64,000 nt of DNA from Roseihalotalea indica (lineage in GTDB: Bacteria > Bacteroidota > Bacteroidia > Cytophagales > Cyclobacteriaceae): assembly GCF_022458895.1 (NCBI RefSeq), contig NZ_JAINFL010000017.1, positions 62,001 to 126,000 on the forward strand, in the 5' to 3' direction. Shown here piece after piece: positions 36,854 to 46,917 of this stretch (the stretch's first letter is position 1; each line of letters opens with the position of its first letter). Made by a program: the position numbers and the translations under genes. The notes beneath the pieces are model-generated. The model saw nothing but the letters and a program-made list of their open reading frames with translations. It did no database searches and was not told the DNA's origin.

Positions 36854-37918
36854 CTACAGAATCAGCATAGCATCGCCATAGGTAAAGAAGCGATATTTCT
36901 CCTTCACAGCCAGTTCATATGCTTTCATGATGAGGTCATACCCTCCGAAAGCAGCCGCCATCATTAGTAAGGTAGATTGAGGAAGGTGCAGGTTTGTTAC
37001 CAATGCATTACAAATCTTGAATTCGTAAGGAGGGAAAATGAATTTATCCGTCCACCCCTCATTGGCTTTTAACCGGCCACTGGCTGATACTGAAGACTCT
37101 AAAGCTCGCATGGAGGTAGTACCAATAGAGCACACTCGCCGTTTACTATCAAGTGCATGATTAACCGCATCAGCCGTAGAATTCTCTATACGGTAATTTT
37201 CAGAATCCATCTTATGCTTGGTCAGGTCTTCAACTTCTACATCGCGGAAGGTTCCCAAACCAATGTGCAAAGTAATGGGCTCTACATCTATCCCCTTGAT
37301 TTCCAGGCGCTTCAGCAGCTGTTTGGTAAAGTGCAACCCAGCAGTAGGAGCGGCTACTGCACCTACATGCTCAGCATAGATGGTTTGAAAGCGTTCACGA
37401 TCTTGCGATTCAACTTTCCGCTTCTCTTTAATATAATCGGGTAAAGGAGTTTCCCCCAGGGTATTGATCATCTCATAGAAGGCCTCCCGGTCTCCTTCGT
37501 ATAAAAATCGGATCGTTCGTCCTCGGGAAGTAGTATTGTCAATTACTTCGGCTACTAGCTCACCTTCACCAAAGTAAAGCTTATTACCAACCCGAATTTT
37601 ACGGGCAGGATCTACCAACACATCCCACAGATTCATCTCCGGGTTTAATTCGCGCAACAGAAAGACTTCAATCTGAGCACCGGTTTTTTCTTTGTTACCG
37701 TAGAGGCGGGCAGGAAAAACTTTGGTATTATTGACGACAAAGACATCCCCATCATCAAAATAGTCTACAATATCTTTAAATTGCTTGTGCTCAATATCAC
37801 CGGTATCTCGATGAACAACCATTAAACGGGATTCATCACGATTTTCAGTAGGATGTAGAGCGATAAGGTTTTCTCTGTCCTTATCATCAAATTTGTACTT
37901 AAATTCAGAAAGCTTCAT
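36854..37918 (-). CDS. queA: S-adenosylmethionine:tRNA ribosyltransferase-isomerase
   Basis: A 354-residue QueA that transfers and rearranges ribose from SAM to make epoxyqueuosine in tRNA. Signature stretches: [10 protein letters not shown] (N-terminus), [30 protein letters not shown] and [19 protein letters not shown] near the C-terminus. ATG 37918 is used; the frame stays open for 50 codons upstream with non-family sequence that overlaps the neighbouring divergent gene region. Confidence 0.96.
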   Translation of the reverse strand: MKLSEFKYKFDDKDRENLIALHPTENRDESRLMVVHRDTGDIEHKQFKDIVDYFDDGDVFVVNNTKVFPARLYGNKEKTGAQIEVFLLRELNPEMNLWDVLVDPARKIRVGNKLYFGEGELVAEVIDNTTSRGRTIRFLYEGDREAFYEMINTLGETPLPDYIKEKRKVESQDRERFQTIYAEHVGAVAAPTAGLHFTKQLLKRLEIKGIDVEPITLHIGLGTFRDVEVEDLTKHKMDSENYRIENSTADAVNHALDSKRRVCSIGTTSMRALESSVSASGRLKANEGWTDKFIFPPYEFKICNALVTNLHLPQSTLLMMAAAFGGYDLIMKAYELAVKEKYRFFTYGDAMLIL

Positions 37919-38082
37919 GGACCAGTTGCGCTTATTTGTGTAAATTATAGCTAAGTTTACAAAAACAAATCGCAAAGATATGGATTTGTTTGTAACGCGA
38001 AGGGAACGTAACAGAAAAACTCTCGAGTTCCATTTTTTTCCTGTTCCTTTTATTGAATATTGGATCAACCTTACGAAAAATC

Positions 38083-39330
38083 ATGCTTTTTCTTCGTCTG
38101 TTTGCTGAAAGCGCTTTCTCGGCCTGGGATGCCCTCCGATCCAACGCGTTACGTACCACTCTATCTTTGTTAGGCGTTACCATTGGTATTTTTGCCATTA
38201 TCACGGTATTTACCCTTATTGACTCGCTGGAACGGAGCATTCGCAATAGCCTGGATTTTCTGGGCGATCAGGTGATACGGGTTGAAAAGTGGCCCTGGCT
38301 GTTTCAGGATGACTACCCTTGGTGGAAATACGTAAACCGTCCTCAGCCAACGCAAAACGAGTACGAATTTTTGCAGGCCAATATAACCCAGGCAAAAGCT
38401 TCCACCATTTTTGCTGATCGGGAAAATATGACCATTGAGCATCGCAACAGCAATATTGGCCAGGTTTACCTAGTTGGTGCTTCTTATCAGTATAATCAGG
38501 TGTTTGAGGTTGAAATTGACCAGGGGCGGTATTTTTCTGCCCGTGAAACATCTTATGCCCGCAATGTTGCTATAATCGGATCAGAGATAGCTCGCGCACT
38601 TTTTCCCAATAGTAATCCTCTTGGGAAAACCATTAAAATCAAAGGGTTAAAATTTGTGGTAGTAGGCACTCTTAACGAACAGGGCGGTAATATTATTGAT
38701 GCTCCCAGTGCTGATTATACCTGTTATATCCCCTACCCCAGCTTTCTAAAATTGTATGCCAGCCGAGGCCGCTGGGGAGTAGGCTCAACCATCGCCTTAA
38801 AAGGATATGAACAGGATGATGGACTGAAGGAATTGGAATATGAGGTAATTGGATTAATGCGCGGCAGGCGAGGACTACGCCCAAGGGAAGAGGATAACTT
38901 TGCCATTAACCGTCCTGAGGCTTTTGCCGAAGTTGTAAGCAATATTTTTAGCGTGATCAGTATTGCCGGCGGAATTATTGGAAGCTTTTCCATATTAGTA
39001 GGCGGCTTTGGGATTGCCAATATTATGTTTGTCTCGGTGAAAGAGCGAACCAATATCATCGGTATACAAAAATCTTTGGGAGCAAAAAATTACTTTATCT
39101 TGCTTCAATTTCTGTTTGAGTCAATGTTCCTGAGCCTGTTTGGCGGACTGGTAGGAATGGTGCTGGTATATTTTGCTACTTTTATTTCTCTGGGTAGTCT
39201 GGAATTGGTGCTCACACTGAAGAATATCATAATCGGGTTAGTAGTGTCCAGCAGCATTGGTGTTATCTCGGGGCTTATCCCTGCCGTCGTGGCTTCGAGG
39301 CTGGACCCCGTAGTGGCAATCCGGAGCTAA
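38083..39330 (+). CDS. MacB/FtsX-type ABC transporter permease
   Basis: A 415-residue permease with four membrane helices in the MacB/LolC layout: TM1 around residues 22-46 (TLSLLGVTIGIFAIITVF), a large periplasmic domain (50-280), then three helices (about 287-410) with FtsX-domain sequence GIANIMFVSVKERTNIIGIQKSLGA. ATG 38083 is preferred; a TTG 30 bp upstream is also in frame. No ATPase gene is next to it, so its partner is encoded elsewhere. Substrate unknown. Confidence 0.92.
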   Translation: MLFLRLFAESAFSAWDALRSNALRTTLSLLGVTIGIFAIITVFTLIDSLERSIRNSLDFLGDQVIRVEKWPWLFQDDYPWWKYVNRPQPTQNEYEFLQANITQAKASTIFADRENMTIEHRNSNIGQVYLVGASYQYNQVFEVEIDQGRYFSARETSYARNVAIIGSEIARALFPNSNPLGKTIKIKGLKFVVVGTLNEQGGNIIDAPSADYTCYIPYPSFLKLYASRGRWGVGSTIALKGYEQDDGLKELEYEVIGLMRGRRGLRPREEDNFAINRPEAFAEVVSNIFSVISIAGGIIGSFSILVGGFGIANIMFVSVKERTNIIGIQKSLGAKNYFILLQFLFESMFLSLFGGLVGMVLVYFATFISLGSLELVLTLKNIIIGLVVSSSIGVISGLIPAVVASRLDPVVAIRS

Positions 39331-39336
39331 ACTCAC

Positions 39337-40635
39337 CTATAGCTCTTTACTAACTTCAATCGGTTGCTCATCGGAAGAGAGAACATTTTCTGATTGAGAC
39401 GAGGTATCCATCCGCATGCAGTATTTCATTAATGGTGATGAGGTCATAATGGTGAAAACAACCATAACCAATATGGCCACAAATACCTGATCATTGATCA
39501 GTCCTTCTTCCAGGGCAATAGAACCCAAAATCACTTCCAGGGTGCCGTGGGTGTTCATACCAAACCCAACCGCAAGGGCCCGTGCCTGGGGAATCCCCCC
39601 TACTCGAGCTCCGATATAAGCCCCCGTCACTTTCCCTAAAAAGGCTAGCACAATTACCGCCAACACCAAGCCCAGATCAAAGCTATCCACAAAGTTGATG
39701 TGCAACCCAATGGATACAAAAAATAAGGGTGCAAAAATATTATTGATAAAATGATGCAGGATTTCCTTAGCTCGCTCGGTAAAATGATGGGAATCTCCCA
39801 CTGCCACGCCGATAATGAAAGCTCCAAATATAGCATGAATGCCAATGGATTCGGTAAAAGCAGCAGCCAGCAAGCACACAACCAATGAAATAGAAAGTGC
39901 ACCACCGGGCCAGGATAATCTACGATTTACCCAGGGTAGTGTAGCATTCACCAAGCCTCTGCCTAAAGTAAGCATGCCAATCGTAAACCCAATAGTGAGC
40001 AGCATGGTTTGCCATACTGACATACCCGCGGCACTTCCCATCATTGATAGTATAATCGTGAAGATAAGCCACCCTAACAGATCATTAATCATAGCAGAGG
40101 CAATAATTAACATGCCCAGATGTGATTTAAACAGATCAAGGTCCATCAATACCCGGGCAATTACCGGCAATGCAGTAATAGCTAGCACAGTGCCAATAAA
40201 CAATGCAAAAACCACCCGCTGGCTATCATTTTCCAGGTTAAAAAAGCCTGGAAAAAAGTAGGTAGCCGCAAAGCCAATGGCTAACGGTACTATTAAACCA
40301 AACAAACTTGTGAGTAAAGCTTGCCGCCCCTGTTGCCAGACAATATGCAGTTCTACTTCCAGCCCGGCAATAAACAACAGCAGAATAACAGCCATTTGAA
40401 TAAACCCGTCCAGCGCAAAAGCAGTAGGCCCCTCATTAAGAAACAGGTTTGCAGAAAATTCGGGGAAAGCCATACCCAATACTGTAGGTCCCAGAATAAT
40501 TCCCGCCAGTATTTCACCTACCACGGCTGGTTGTTTCAGGCTGCGAAATACTTCAGCCATAATCCGACCAAACCCCAGCATCACGCTAATTTGCAGCAAA
40601 AGGCTTATTACTTCGTGATGGGCTAGTTTATCCAT
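39337..40635 (-). CDS. Kef/CPA2-type cation:proton antiporter
   Basis: A 432-residue membrane protein with about 12-13 helices and no C-terminal regulatory domain. Family stretches: KQPAVVGEILAGIILGPTVLG, LLFIAGLEVEL, TALPVIARVLMDL, SAMINDLLGW with the conserved Asp, and GMNTHGTLEVIL. Probable Na+ or K+/H+ exchange across the inner membrane. It lies 95 bp after a universal stress protein gene on the same strand. Confidence 0.93.
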   Translation of the reverse strand: MDKLAHHEVISLLLQISVMLGFGRIMAEVFRSLKQPAVVGEILAGIILGPTVLGMAFPEFSANLFLNEGPTAFALDGFIQMAVILLLFIAGLEVELHIVWQQGRQALLTSLFGLIVPLAIGFAATYFFPGFFNLENDSQRVVFALFIGTVLAITALPVIARVLMDLDLFKSHLGMLIIASAMINDLLGWLIFTIILSMMGSAAGMSVWQTMLLTIGFTIGMLTLGRGLVNATLPWVNRRLSWPGGALSISLVVCLLAAAFTESIGIHAIFGAFIIGVAVGDSHHFTERAKEILHHFINNIFAPLFFVSIGLHINFVDSFDLGLVLAVIVLAFLGKVTGAYIGARVGGIPQARALAVGFGMNTHGTLEVILGSIALEEGLINDQVFVAILVMVVFTIMTSSPLMKYCMRMDTSSQSENVLSSDEQPIEVSKEL

Positions 40636-40730
40636 AGATATGATAAAAGATTAGATAACTCTCATCCGTAGTAACCTAAAAGCTACCACCGACCAGAGAA
40701 CCTAATTTGATTAATGGTTGATTTTTAAAA

Positions 40731-41570
40731 TTATTTCTGGTGCACTACCAGCAGATTACTGGGTAAATCAGCCAGTAAAAATTCCAGATCATGCGGAAAA
40801 ATACGATCAATCAAGCTTAGCTTATGATCTGGTGCTCCTAAGATTAATAAGTCCGCTTCAATACGTTTACTGAATTTAGCGATTTCATGTTCGGGTTTTC
40901 CGGCAAACACTTTCACATTTATATTTAAAGTGCTAGTATCAATTCGTTGAAGCAAGGAATTAACTTTACGAATTTCGTCTTCCAGAAGGCGCCGTCGGGT
41001 TTCAGTATATTCGTCTTCATTCCCTTCTTCGCCCGCCACAGCCATGGCTAAGCCATACATCCGCACTTCACGCAAGACATGGATATGGGCTGCTTTTTCT
41101 ATTTTGCCAAACTCACATCCCTTTTTCAGGATAGAAAGAAGGTAATCATTTTCTCCGCCATTAATAACAATTTTTTTAAATGGCTGCGGATTAATTGAAG
41201 GATTGATCAGCATTAAGACCGAACAATCGGCTTTGCGCAGTATTTTACGAGCCACTGAGCCAATGTAGTACCGGAAAATATTTTCCTTTTTCATGGCTCC
41301 GGCAATAAGCAGGTCTACTTTTTCCCGGCGACAAACCGCTAATATTTTTCGGGAAGGCTCTCCCTGCTTCCAGATAACGGTTACTTGATCTTCCTGGAAG
41401 CCAATTTTCTTTAGCTTCTGCTGAAGTAAGCGTTCTTTACCACCATCCTGCATACCCACATGGATAATAACCAGTTGGGCATCAAATATATCGCGTACTC
41501 GTTTGGCTTCGTGCAGCAGCGCTTCAAACCGGGGAGAAAATGCCAGAGCAATGGCTAATTTTTTGAACAT
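40731..41570 (-). CDS. Universal stress protein with two Usp domains
   Basis: A 279-residue protein of two tandem UspA folds: domain 1 starts FKKLAIALAFSPR and ends with the GAMKKENIFRYYIGSVARKIL loop; domain 2 ends with LLILGAPDHKLSLIDRIF. The G-x2-G-x9-G-S/T ATP motif is partial in domain 1 and poor in domain 2. It precedes the antiporter gene, a pairing seen in other bacteria where Usp proteins control CPA-type transporters; functional link is inferred. Confidence 0.9.
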   Translation of the reverse strand: MFKKLAIALAFSPRFEALLHEAKRVRDIFDAQLVIIHVGMQDGGKERLLQQKLKKIGFQEDQVTVIWKQGEPSRKILAVCRREKVDLLIAGAMKKENIFRYYIGSVARKILRKADCSVLMLINPSINPQPFKKIVINGGENDYLLSILKKGCEFGKIEKAAHIHVLREVRMYGLAMAVAGEEGNEDEYTETRRRLLEDEIRKVNSLLQRIDTSTLNINVKVFAGKPEHEIAKFSKRIEADLLILGAPDHKLSLIDRIFPHDLEFLLADLPSNLLVVHQK

Positions 41571-41636
41571 GATGGATGTTATCTATAAACGCGCTATGAG
41601 TATGTTTTCTTTGAGTATAACCTTTTTACTCCGAAG

Positions 41637-42380
41637 TTAAAAACGCACCGACACTCCGGCGCCAGCATAATAATCAGGAGCATTCTCGCTAATACCTACG
41701 CCCCCAGCCAAATCAATTTGAAAATCCGGTAATAACAAGATCGTTCCACCGGCATTAAAAAGATGACTAGCATCCATACTCGACCAAAAGCCGTAGAACT
41801 CGCCAAAGGCTCCGATATATTCATTAACGGTAATGTCAAAAGAAGCGGCATAGGACTGAACCGGGTACGAGGCACCTTCCCAGGCAATACCCAAATTAGT
41901 AGTTAAGCCTAGCCATTCAGTGATAGTATGGTTCATCAGCAGTTTAATTTGAGGTTGGGCATATTCTGTTTGTACTTCTTCTGAACCTATATCGGCCAGC
42001 GTAAAATTCACCAGTAAGGAAGCTTGAGGAATCCAGCCCTGATTTTCGGTCAGATGTACTTTAGTACCTAATATCAAGGGGGAAATATAAGTGGGCGAGT
42101 TCTCACCGTCTTCAAAAATATTGGCGCTGGCTCGCAACTCTACGCGGTCAATAATGCCTACCCGTACCAGAGCTGTTGGGTACAACACCAGCTTTTGACT
42201 CGCAGCATCATCTTTTTGATATAAAAAACCCATTTCTACCTGCACTGTAGAGGGCGATACCACAAAAGCAGCATCGGTTCCTTCACCAGGTCTATCGGTT
42301 ATCAGAGGTTCTTTTTCGTTCTGAGCCCAAAGCTGAAATGCGCTCAGGCAGAAAACACATAGAAAAAAAATAGGCTTCAT
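41637..42380 (-). CDS. Exported outer-membrane beta-barrel protein (MetA-pathway/transporter-like)
   Basis: A 247-residue protein with signal peptide ending LWAQ (residue 20), then ITDRPGEGTDAAFVVSPSTVQVEMGF, the opening typical of the phenol-degradation MetA-like barrel family, and alternating beta-strands to a final aromatic (VSVRF). Family function is poorly known. It lies in a same-direction run with the STAS, Usp and antiporter genes. Confidence 0.82.
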   Translation of the reverse strand: MKPIFFLCVFCLSAFQLWAQNEKEPLITDRPGEGTDAAFVVSPSTVQVEMGFLYQKDDAASQKLVLYPTALVRVGIIDRVELRASANIFEDGENSPTYISPLILGTKVHLTENQGWIPQASLLVNFTLADIGSEEVQTEYAQPQIKLLMNHTITEWLGLTTNLGIAWEGASYPVQSYAASFDITVNEYIGAFGEFYGFWSSMDASHLFNAGGTILLLPDFQIDLAGGVGISENAPDYYAGAGVSVRF

Positions 42381-42494
42381 CGCAATTCGTTAAAAAACGA
42401 AATTAACAGAATCTAACCAAAAAGCTTCTTGTTTAATACAAATTCAGCACGAACCTCTTCAATTGAGCTATCAGATGCTGTTTTTTCCATTTTT

Positions 42495-42812
42495 TTATTT
42501 CCAGTTGAACTTAGAGGCTAGTCCCGATTGATCAACTAAAGTCTGTAACGCTTTACTCAACTCTAGCTCTAGCAAAACTCTTCTTCCCTCTGTTTGGGCG
42601 GCCCGTTGAAATGCCATAATCCACTGTAACGCCTGTAGCTCGAGTGCATCCAGTTTACGAATAATGATGTGGACTGCTGCGTGTGTTTCAGCACTTGCCA
42701 GCAACTCTTGCTTTAGTATTTGAATATCCTCGGTTTGTAGCGACTTCTCAATTACAAATCGGCATTCCTGGGGCCCTTGTTCTCTAGAAACGATCTCTTG
42801 AAATACATGCAT
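42495..42812 (-). CDS. STAS-like domain protein
   Basis: A 105-residue protein with an alternating beta/alpha pattern: CRFVIEKSLQTEDIQILKQEL, then VHIIIRKLDALELQALQWIMAFQRA and a terminal helix pair QTLVDQSGLASKF, as in STAS/anti-sigma-factor antagonists. The usual phosphorylated Ser after the Leu-Asp turn is replaced (LDALEL), so it may be a structural or non-phosphorylated member. ATG 42812 gives a clean start; another ATG 18 bp upstream is possible. It precedes the beta-barrel gene. Confidence 0.7.
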   Translation of the reverse strand: MHVFQEIVSREQGPQECRFVIEKSLQTEDIQILKQELLASAETHAAVHIIIRKLDALELQALQWIMAFQRAAQTEGRRVLLELELSKALQTLVDQSGLASKFNWK

Positions 42813-43089
42813 ACGTCTATCACTTTTCACCCTGAAATTATTTTACATCATGAATTCTGTTAATCAAGATCGGTGATCTGATCATACTTTGACAGAGCAC
42901 AACCCAGTTAACAGTACTTAAGTAATAAATAATTGATCTTTATCATGTCTTTCTAAAAGTGAAAACGCTAGCGGGAAGCTTCAATAGCGAAAGTCAATGA
43001 ACATTCTTGGCAATCGTTATGGATACTTTTCGCGCCAATTTGTGAAAACAAAGCTTTCCTTTAATTTTATGGCAAACAACCTGCATACC

Positions 43090-44583
43090 ATGACCCAATA
43101 CATCTTAGCCTTCGATCAAGGCACCACCAGTTCTCGAGCCATTCTTTTTGATCATCAGGGTACCATTGTGAATATTGCCCAGCAAGAGTTCAAACAGTAT
43201 TATCCCAAACCAGGCTGGGTGGAACATGATGCAGAAGAAATATGGGCATCTCAACTTCAAGTAGCGCAGGAAGTACTGAAAAAAGCAAATGTATCTGCCA
43301 CAGATATTGCGGCTATCGGCATCACCAACCAGCGTGAAACTACCGTTGTATGGGACAGATCTACCGGAAAGCCCATTCATAACGCCATTGTATGGCAAGA
43401 CCGCCGCACTTCACATATCTGTGATCGTCTGAAAGCTGATGGGAACACCCAACGTTTTCAGCAAAAAACCGGTCTCGTCATTGATGCCTACTTTTCCGGA
43501 ACCAAGATCGCCTGGTTGCTTGATCACGTCAATGGCGCTCGGGAAAAAGCCCGCCAGGGTAAACTGGCTTTTGGTACGATAGACAGCTGGCTTATCTGGA
43601 ACCTTACTGGCGGCAAAACCCACGTAACCGACGTAACCAATGCCAGCCGCACCCTGCTCTATAATATCAAAGAATTAGCCTGGGATGAAGAATTGCTTTC
43701 TACCCTGCACGTTCCCAGTACTGTACTTCCCAAAGTAGCGTCCTCGTCAGAGGTATATGCCAAAACCGAAAAAGATTTGTTAGGTGCCAGTATTCCCATT
43801 AGTGGCATTGCGGGAGATCAGCAGGCAGCATTATTCGGGCAGTTATGTACCGAACCAGGTATGGTGAAGAACACCTACGGCACTGGTTGTTTTGTGGTGC
43901 TGAATACCGGATCAAAACCCATTACCTCCACCAATAACTTATTATCCACCATTGCCTGGCAAATTAAAGGGAAGACCACCTATGCGCTGGAAGGGAGCAT
44001 TTTCATTGCCGGTGCCATTGTACAGTGGCTTCGCGATGGACTGAAACTGATTAAATCGTCTTCAGAAATTGAAGAACTAGCTAAAACTGTGGAAGATAAT
44101 GGCGATGTATACCTGGTTCCGGCCCTTACCGGTCTGGGTGCTCCTCACTGGGATCAATATGCTCGAGGAACGCTAGTAGGCCTGACCCGAGGCACCGAAG
44201 CGGGCCACATTGCCCGGGCTGCACTGGAAAGTATGGCGTATCAAACCATGGACGTAATGAGGGCCATGCGTAAAGACTCTCACATGCCCTTTAAAGAATT
44301 GCGAGTTGACGGTGGCGCATCGGCCAATAACCTGATGATGCAACTCCAGTCCAACCTGCTGGACATTCCGGTAGTACGGCCTAAAATTATGGAGACTACC
44401 GCCTTAGGTGCTGCATATTTGGCAGGCTTGGCCGTTGGCTATTGGAAAGATCAGGATGAATTAGCCGATCAGTGGCAGATTGACCAAACTTTCACACCAG
44501 AAAGCTCTTTTAATGCTAATGTTTTACTCTCTCGTTGGGACGAGGCGGTAGGCCGCTCAAAAAACTGGGTAAAACCTGAATAG
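43090..44583 (+). CDS. glpK: Glycerol kinase
   Basis: A 497-residue FGGY-family kinase that makes sn-glycerol 3-phosphate. Seen: [14 protein letters not shown] (residues 7-20), [11 protein letters not shown], the FGGY signature-like region [21 protein letters not shown], and [19 protein letters not shown]. The ATG at 43090 is chosen because it aligns with the kinase N-terminus; ATG 43069 is an alternative adding seven residues. First gene of glpK-glpD-glpF. Confidence 0.96.
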   Translation: MTQYILAFDQGTTSSRAILFDHQGTIVNIAQQEFKQYYPKPGWVEHDAEEIWASQLQVAQEVLKKANVSATDIAAIGITNQRETTVVWDRSTGKPIHNAIVWQDRRTSHICDRLKADGNTQRFQQKTGLVIDAYFSGTKIAWLLDHVNGAREKARQGKLAFGTIDSWLIWNLTGGKTHVTDVTNASRTLLYNIKELAWDEELLSTLHVPSTVLPKVASSSEVYAKTEKDLLGASIPISGIAGDQQAALFGQLCTEPGMVKNTYGTGCFVVLNTGSKPITSTNNLLSTIAWQIKGKTTYALEGSIFIAGAIVQWLRDGLKLIKSSSEIEELAKTVEDNGDVYLVPALTGLGAPHWDQYARGTLVGLTRGTEAGHIARAALESMAYQTMDVMRAMRKDSHMPFKELRVDGGASANNLMMQLQSNLLDIPVVRPKIMETTALGAAYLAGLAVGYWKDQDELADQWQIDQTFTPESSFNANVLLSRWDEAVGRSKNWVKPE

Positions 44584-44598
44584 TAATTACCACTACTT

Positions 44599-46167
44599 AT
44601 GAACGGATTAGATCGAGATATTATGCTGGAAACGCTTGAATCATTTGAGAGCGTTTGGGACATTATAGTAATTGGCGGCGGGGCTACCGGACTGGGCACT
44701 GCCCTGGAAGCCGCTTCACGAGGATACAGCACTTTATTACTGGAACAGGCTGATTTTGCCAAGGGCACCTCCAGTCGCAGCACAAAACTAGCGCATGGGG
44801 GCGTGCGGTATTTGCAGCAGGGAGATGTTTCTTTAGTTATTGAAGCATTGCATGAGCGCGGCCTGATGATGCAAAATGCCCCCCACCTGGTCCATAATCA
44901 AGCCTTTGTGATTCCAACGTATGATTGGTGGGGTGGGCCATTTTATACGGTAGGAATGAAAGTATACGATATGCTGGCGGGGAAACTAGGGTTGGGGCCA
45001 TCCAAGAGCCTGACGAAGGAAGAAACACTAGAGCATATTCCTACGGTGGAACAGGAAGGTTTACGTGGCGGCGTTATTTATTACGACGGTCAGTTTGATG
45101 ACGCCCGGCTGGCGGTTAACCTGGCCCAAACCTGTGCGGACGCTGGGGGAACGATCATCAATTATATGAAAGTGACAGGCCTCCTCAAAACCAATGATAT
45201 GGTCACCGGAGTAGTTGCCGAAGACCTGGAAAGCGGAAAATCATATCAAATCAATGGTAGATCGGTAGTAAATGCAACGGGTGTTTTTGTGGACAATATT
45301 ATCCAGATGGATGACAAAGAAGCCAAGCAGGTCGTTCAACCCAGCCAGGGGGTGCATTTAGTGCTAGACAAGAGCTTTTTGCCGGGTAATTCAGCCATTA
45401 TGGTGCCTAAAACGGAAGATGGTCGCGTACTCTTTGCCGTACCCTGGAATAACAAAGTGGTGGTTGGCACTACCGATACCCCAGTGAAAGGCGTTTCATT
45501 AGAGCCTCGTGCGCTAGAAGAAGAAGTACAGTTTATACTTCATCATGCCGCTCAATACCTTACCAAAGACCCGGAGCGAAAAGATGTTCTCAGCGTTTTT
45601 GCCGGCTTACGACCTTTGGTGAGAACCGAGGCGGGAAAAAGCACTGCTCAGATATCCCGTAGTCACTCAATCATAATATCTGTCTCCGGGCTGGTAACCA
45701 TCACCGGTGGTAAGTGGACGACCTATCGAAAAATGGGTGAAGATGCCGTTGACAAAGCGGCCCTGATTGCCGGACTTGACGATCGAGAATGTAAAACCAA
45801 AGACCTCCGGATTCATGGCTGGCTAAAGCATGTAGACTTGGATGATTCTCTATTCTATTATGGTTCTGATGCTATCGCCATCCGCAAAATGATTGAACGT
45901 AAGCCCGAGCTGGGAGAACTACTGCACCCCGACTTGCCCATTGTGCAGGCACAGGTGATCTGGGCCGCAAAAAGTGAAATGGCTCGTACCGTTGAAGATT
46001 TTCTGGCTCGCCGCACCCGAGCTCTTCTGCTTAATGCCCGAGCCAGCATGGAGATGGCCCCTAAAGTAGCGGAGCTAATGGCTCAAAAATTACGTAAAGA
46101 CGAAGCCTGGCAACAAGAACAGGTACAACAATACCGGGAATTAGCATCCGGATATATACTAAACTAA
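44599..46167 (+). CDS. glpD: Aerobic glycerol-3-phosphate dehydrogenase
   Basis: A 522-residue FAD enzyme that oxidises glycerol 3-phosphate to DHAP at the membrane and feeds quinone. FAD motif IVIGGGATGLGTALEAASRG (residues 25-44), KGTSSRSTKLAHGGVRYLQ signature, VGTTDTPVKG and the C-terminal DAO domain (QAQVIWAAKSEMARTVEDFLARRTR) are all present. It lies 15 bp after glpK and 9 bp before glpF. Confidence 0.96.
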   Translation: MNGLDRDIMLETLESFESVWDIIVIGGGATGLGTALEAASRGYSTLLLEQADFAKGTSSRSTKLAHGGVRYLQQGDVSLVIEALHERGLMMQNAPHLVHNQAFVIPTYDWWGGPFYTVGMKVYDMLAGKLGLGPSKSLTKEETLEHIPTVEQEGLRGGVIYYDGQFDDARLAVNLAQTCADAGGTIINYMKVTGLLKTNDMVTGVVAEDLESGKSYQINGRSVVNATGVFVDNIIQMDDKEAKQVVQPSQGVHLVLDKSFLPGNSAIMVPKTEDGRVLFAVPWNNKVVVGTTDTPVKGVSLEPRALEEEVQFILHHAAQYLTKDPERKDVLSVFAGLRPLVRTEAGKSTAQISRSHSIIISVSGLVTITGGKWTTYRKMGEDAVDKAALIAGLDDRECKTKDLRIHGWLKHVDLDDSLFYYGSDAIAIRKMIERKPELGELLHPDLPIVQAQVIWAAKSEMARTVEDFLARRTRALLLNARASMEMAPKVAELMAQKLRKDEAWQQEQVQQYRELASGYILN

Positions 46168-46176
46168 CCTAAACGA

Positions 46177-46917
46177 ATGACAAATTTCACGGCTGAATTT
46201 ATTGGAACCGCCCTACTGATAATTTTGGGCAACGGGGTGGTATGCAATGTAGTATTAAATCAAACAAAGGGAAACAACAGTGGCTGGATCGTAATCACGG
46301 CAGGTTGGGGAATGGCAGTGTTTGTAGCGGTCTTCACGGTTGCGCCTTTCAGCGGCGCTCACCTGAACCCCGCGGTTTCTTTGGGACTAGCCATGGCTGG
46401 TGTCTTTGACTGGGCCAACGTCCCTATTTACATTCTTGCCCAGATGCTGGGCGCAGCCACAGGTACTACGTTAGTCTGGTTGATGTATGGCAGCCATGTG
46501 AAAGCGACTTCAAGCCCCGATGCCAAGCTGGCTATTTTCGCTACGATACCGGCTATTCGGAATACTTTCACTAATTTTTATTCGGAACTGTTAGGTACCT
46601 TTGTGCTGGTATTTGCAGCCTTATCCATTGCGCCGCCCGAGCTTAGAGCAAAAGAATTTTCTGAAGTGGAATTTGGTCTAGGGGCGCTGGGTGCTTTGCC
46701 CGTAGGGTTAGTTGTATTTGCGATTGGTATGTCTTTGGGTGGCACAACGGGTTATGCGATTAATCCAGCCCGAGATCTTGGTCCCAGAATTATGCACGCC
46801 ATTTTGCCTATTCCCCAAAAACGTGACAGTGATTGGGGTTATGCCTGGATTCCAATCGTTGGGCCTATCGTGGGTGGAGCGTTAGCCGGATTGCTCTATA
46901 TTGCCGTGATTGATTAA
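46177..46917 (+). CDS. glpF: Glycerol uptake facilitator (aquaglyceroporin)
   Basis: A 246-residue MIP-family channel with six helices and two half-helix loops: GAHLNPAVSLG (first NPA) and GYAINPARDLGPR (second NPA with the Asp typical of glycerol-conducting members). Terminal member of the glp operon, completing uptake, phosphorylation and oxidation of glycerol. Its TAA overlaps the stop of the convergent ROK gene in TTAA. Confidence 0.95.
   Translation: MTNFTAEFIGTALLIILGNGVVCNVVLNQTKGNNSGWIVITAGWGMAVFVAVFTVAPFSGAHLNPAVSLGLAMAGVFDWANVPIYILAQMLGAATGTTLVWLMYGSHVKATSSPDAKLAIFATIPAIRNTFTNFYSELLGTFVLVFAALSIAPPELRAKEFSEVEFGLGALGALPVGLVVFAIGMSLGGTTGYAINPARDLGPRIMHAILPIPQKRDSDWGYAWIPIVGPIVGGALAGLLYIAVID

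Noticed and set aside
39839..40261. Open frame of 140 codons opposite the antiporter gene
   Set aside because: Antisense shadow of a conserved membrane protein; no start context or domain.
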